Source: Alphaproteobacteria bacterium
GTDB lineage: Bacteria; Pseudomonadota; Alphaproteobacteria; ATCC43930; CGMCC-115725
Direction of reading: 5' to 3'
Assembly (NCBI GenBank): GCA_019237175.1
Contig: JAFAHP010000364.1
Coordinates: 1-21,853 of the forward strand
Length of the DNA: 21,853 nucleotides
The position numbers were made by a program, and so were the translations under genes. The notes under the pieces were generated by a model that saw nothing but the letters and a program-made list of their open reading frames with translations, searched no databases and was not told where the DNA came from. Numbering within the stretch: the stretch's first letter is position 1; each line of letters begins with the position of its first letter. Below are positions 21,734 through 21,853 of this stretch, in pieces.

Positions 21734-21853
21734 TCAGCGAAAGCGAACTTTCCGGCGCGGTCGCTGCGGCGGCGATGGGTTTTGGCGCCGTTTGCACTTC
21801 GCTCGCAGCGCCCTGGCTCGTTCCCGTTTTTCTTCGGTGAGCCGCACCAGCGG
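21734..21853 (-). CDS. Possible 3' end of an unidentified minus-strand gene
   Basis: The minus strand is open from the window edge to a TGA at 21736-21734, giving 39 residues rich in Arg and Lys (start PLVRLTEEKRERARALRAK, ending RRKVRFR). The composition could be a basic C-terminal tail, but the stretch is too short to assign and may be chance. The 71 bases between it and the toxin remnant show nothing. Confidence 0.2.
   Translation of the reverse strand, partial: PLVRLTEEKRERARALRAKCKRRQNPSPPQRPRRKVRFR

Noticed and set aside
1..21853. CRISPR array or clustered regular repeats
   Set aside because: No repeat-spacer pattern was found; the only tandem repeats are two-copy units at 7526-7585 and 20710-20729.

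Overview
The window looks like chromosomal DNA of a GC-rich alphaproteobacterium. The main reasons are the gene cluster thioredoxin/YbbN - LON-domain protein - Trm112 - DUF971, a glnE-bcp-DUF455 cluster, and a K+ channel that resembles the Mesorhizobium MlotiK1 cyclic-nucleotide-gated channel. I cannot name the genus; orders such as Rhizobiales or Rhodospirillales fit equally well.

Layout from left to right. Positions 1-460 hold a frameshifted remnant of a small ion-channel gene. A ferritin-like gene follows (521-970), then a hairpin-rich gap and a minus-strand tRNA-Gly(GCC) with a recognisable promoter. Next is a plus-strand housekeeping block: a ProX/YbaK-type deacylase, a YbbN-type thioredoxin with a TPR-like tail, a LON-domain protein, a Trm112-like protein and a DUF971 protein (1505-4353). 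A convergent FlaA1/CapD-type sugar dehydratase lies on the minus strand (4366-6318, open to 6444). Divergent to it is a six-helix cyclic-nucleotide-gated K+ channel (6443-7693). Its 3' end overlaps the minus-strand operon glnE - bcp - DUF455 (11926 down to 7651).

From 12334 to 17745 there is a tight plus-strand transport operon: two DevC-type ABC permeases, a DevA-type ATPase fused to a C-terminal cyclic-nucleotide-binding domain, and a divergent ClC-family channel with CBS domains. No membrane-fusion partner is encoded beside it. This is the most unusual part of the window. Together with the K+ channel it gives two transport proteins carrying cNMP-binding domains within about 9 kb.

From 17941 to 20593 an orphan CUT1-type (UgpC/MalK-like) ATPase is followed by two SDR oxidoreductases, probably the end of a carbohydrate catabolic locus. 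The right edge (20700-21853) looks like a decaying accessory region. It holds a ParA-like ATPase broken by two frameshifts, and an intact DUF433 antitoxin-like gene followed by a DUF5615-type toxin that has lost its middle. The last 120 bases are open on the minus strand, but I cannot identify a product.

No CRISPR array, rRNA, complete insertion sequence or phage structural gene was seen.
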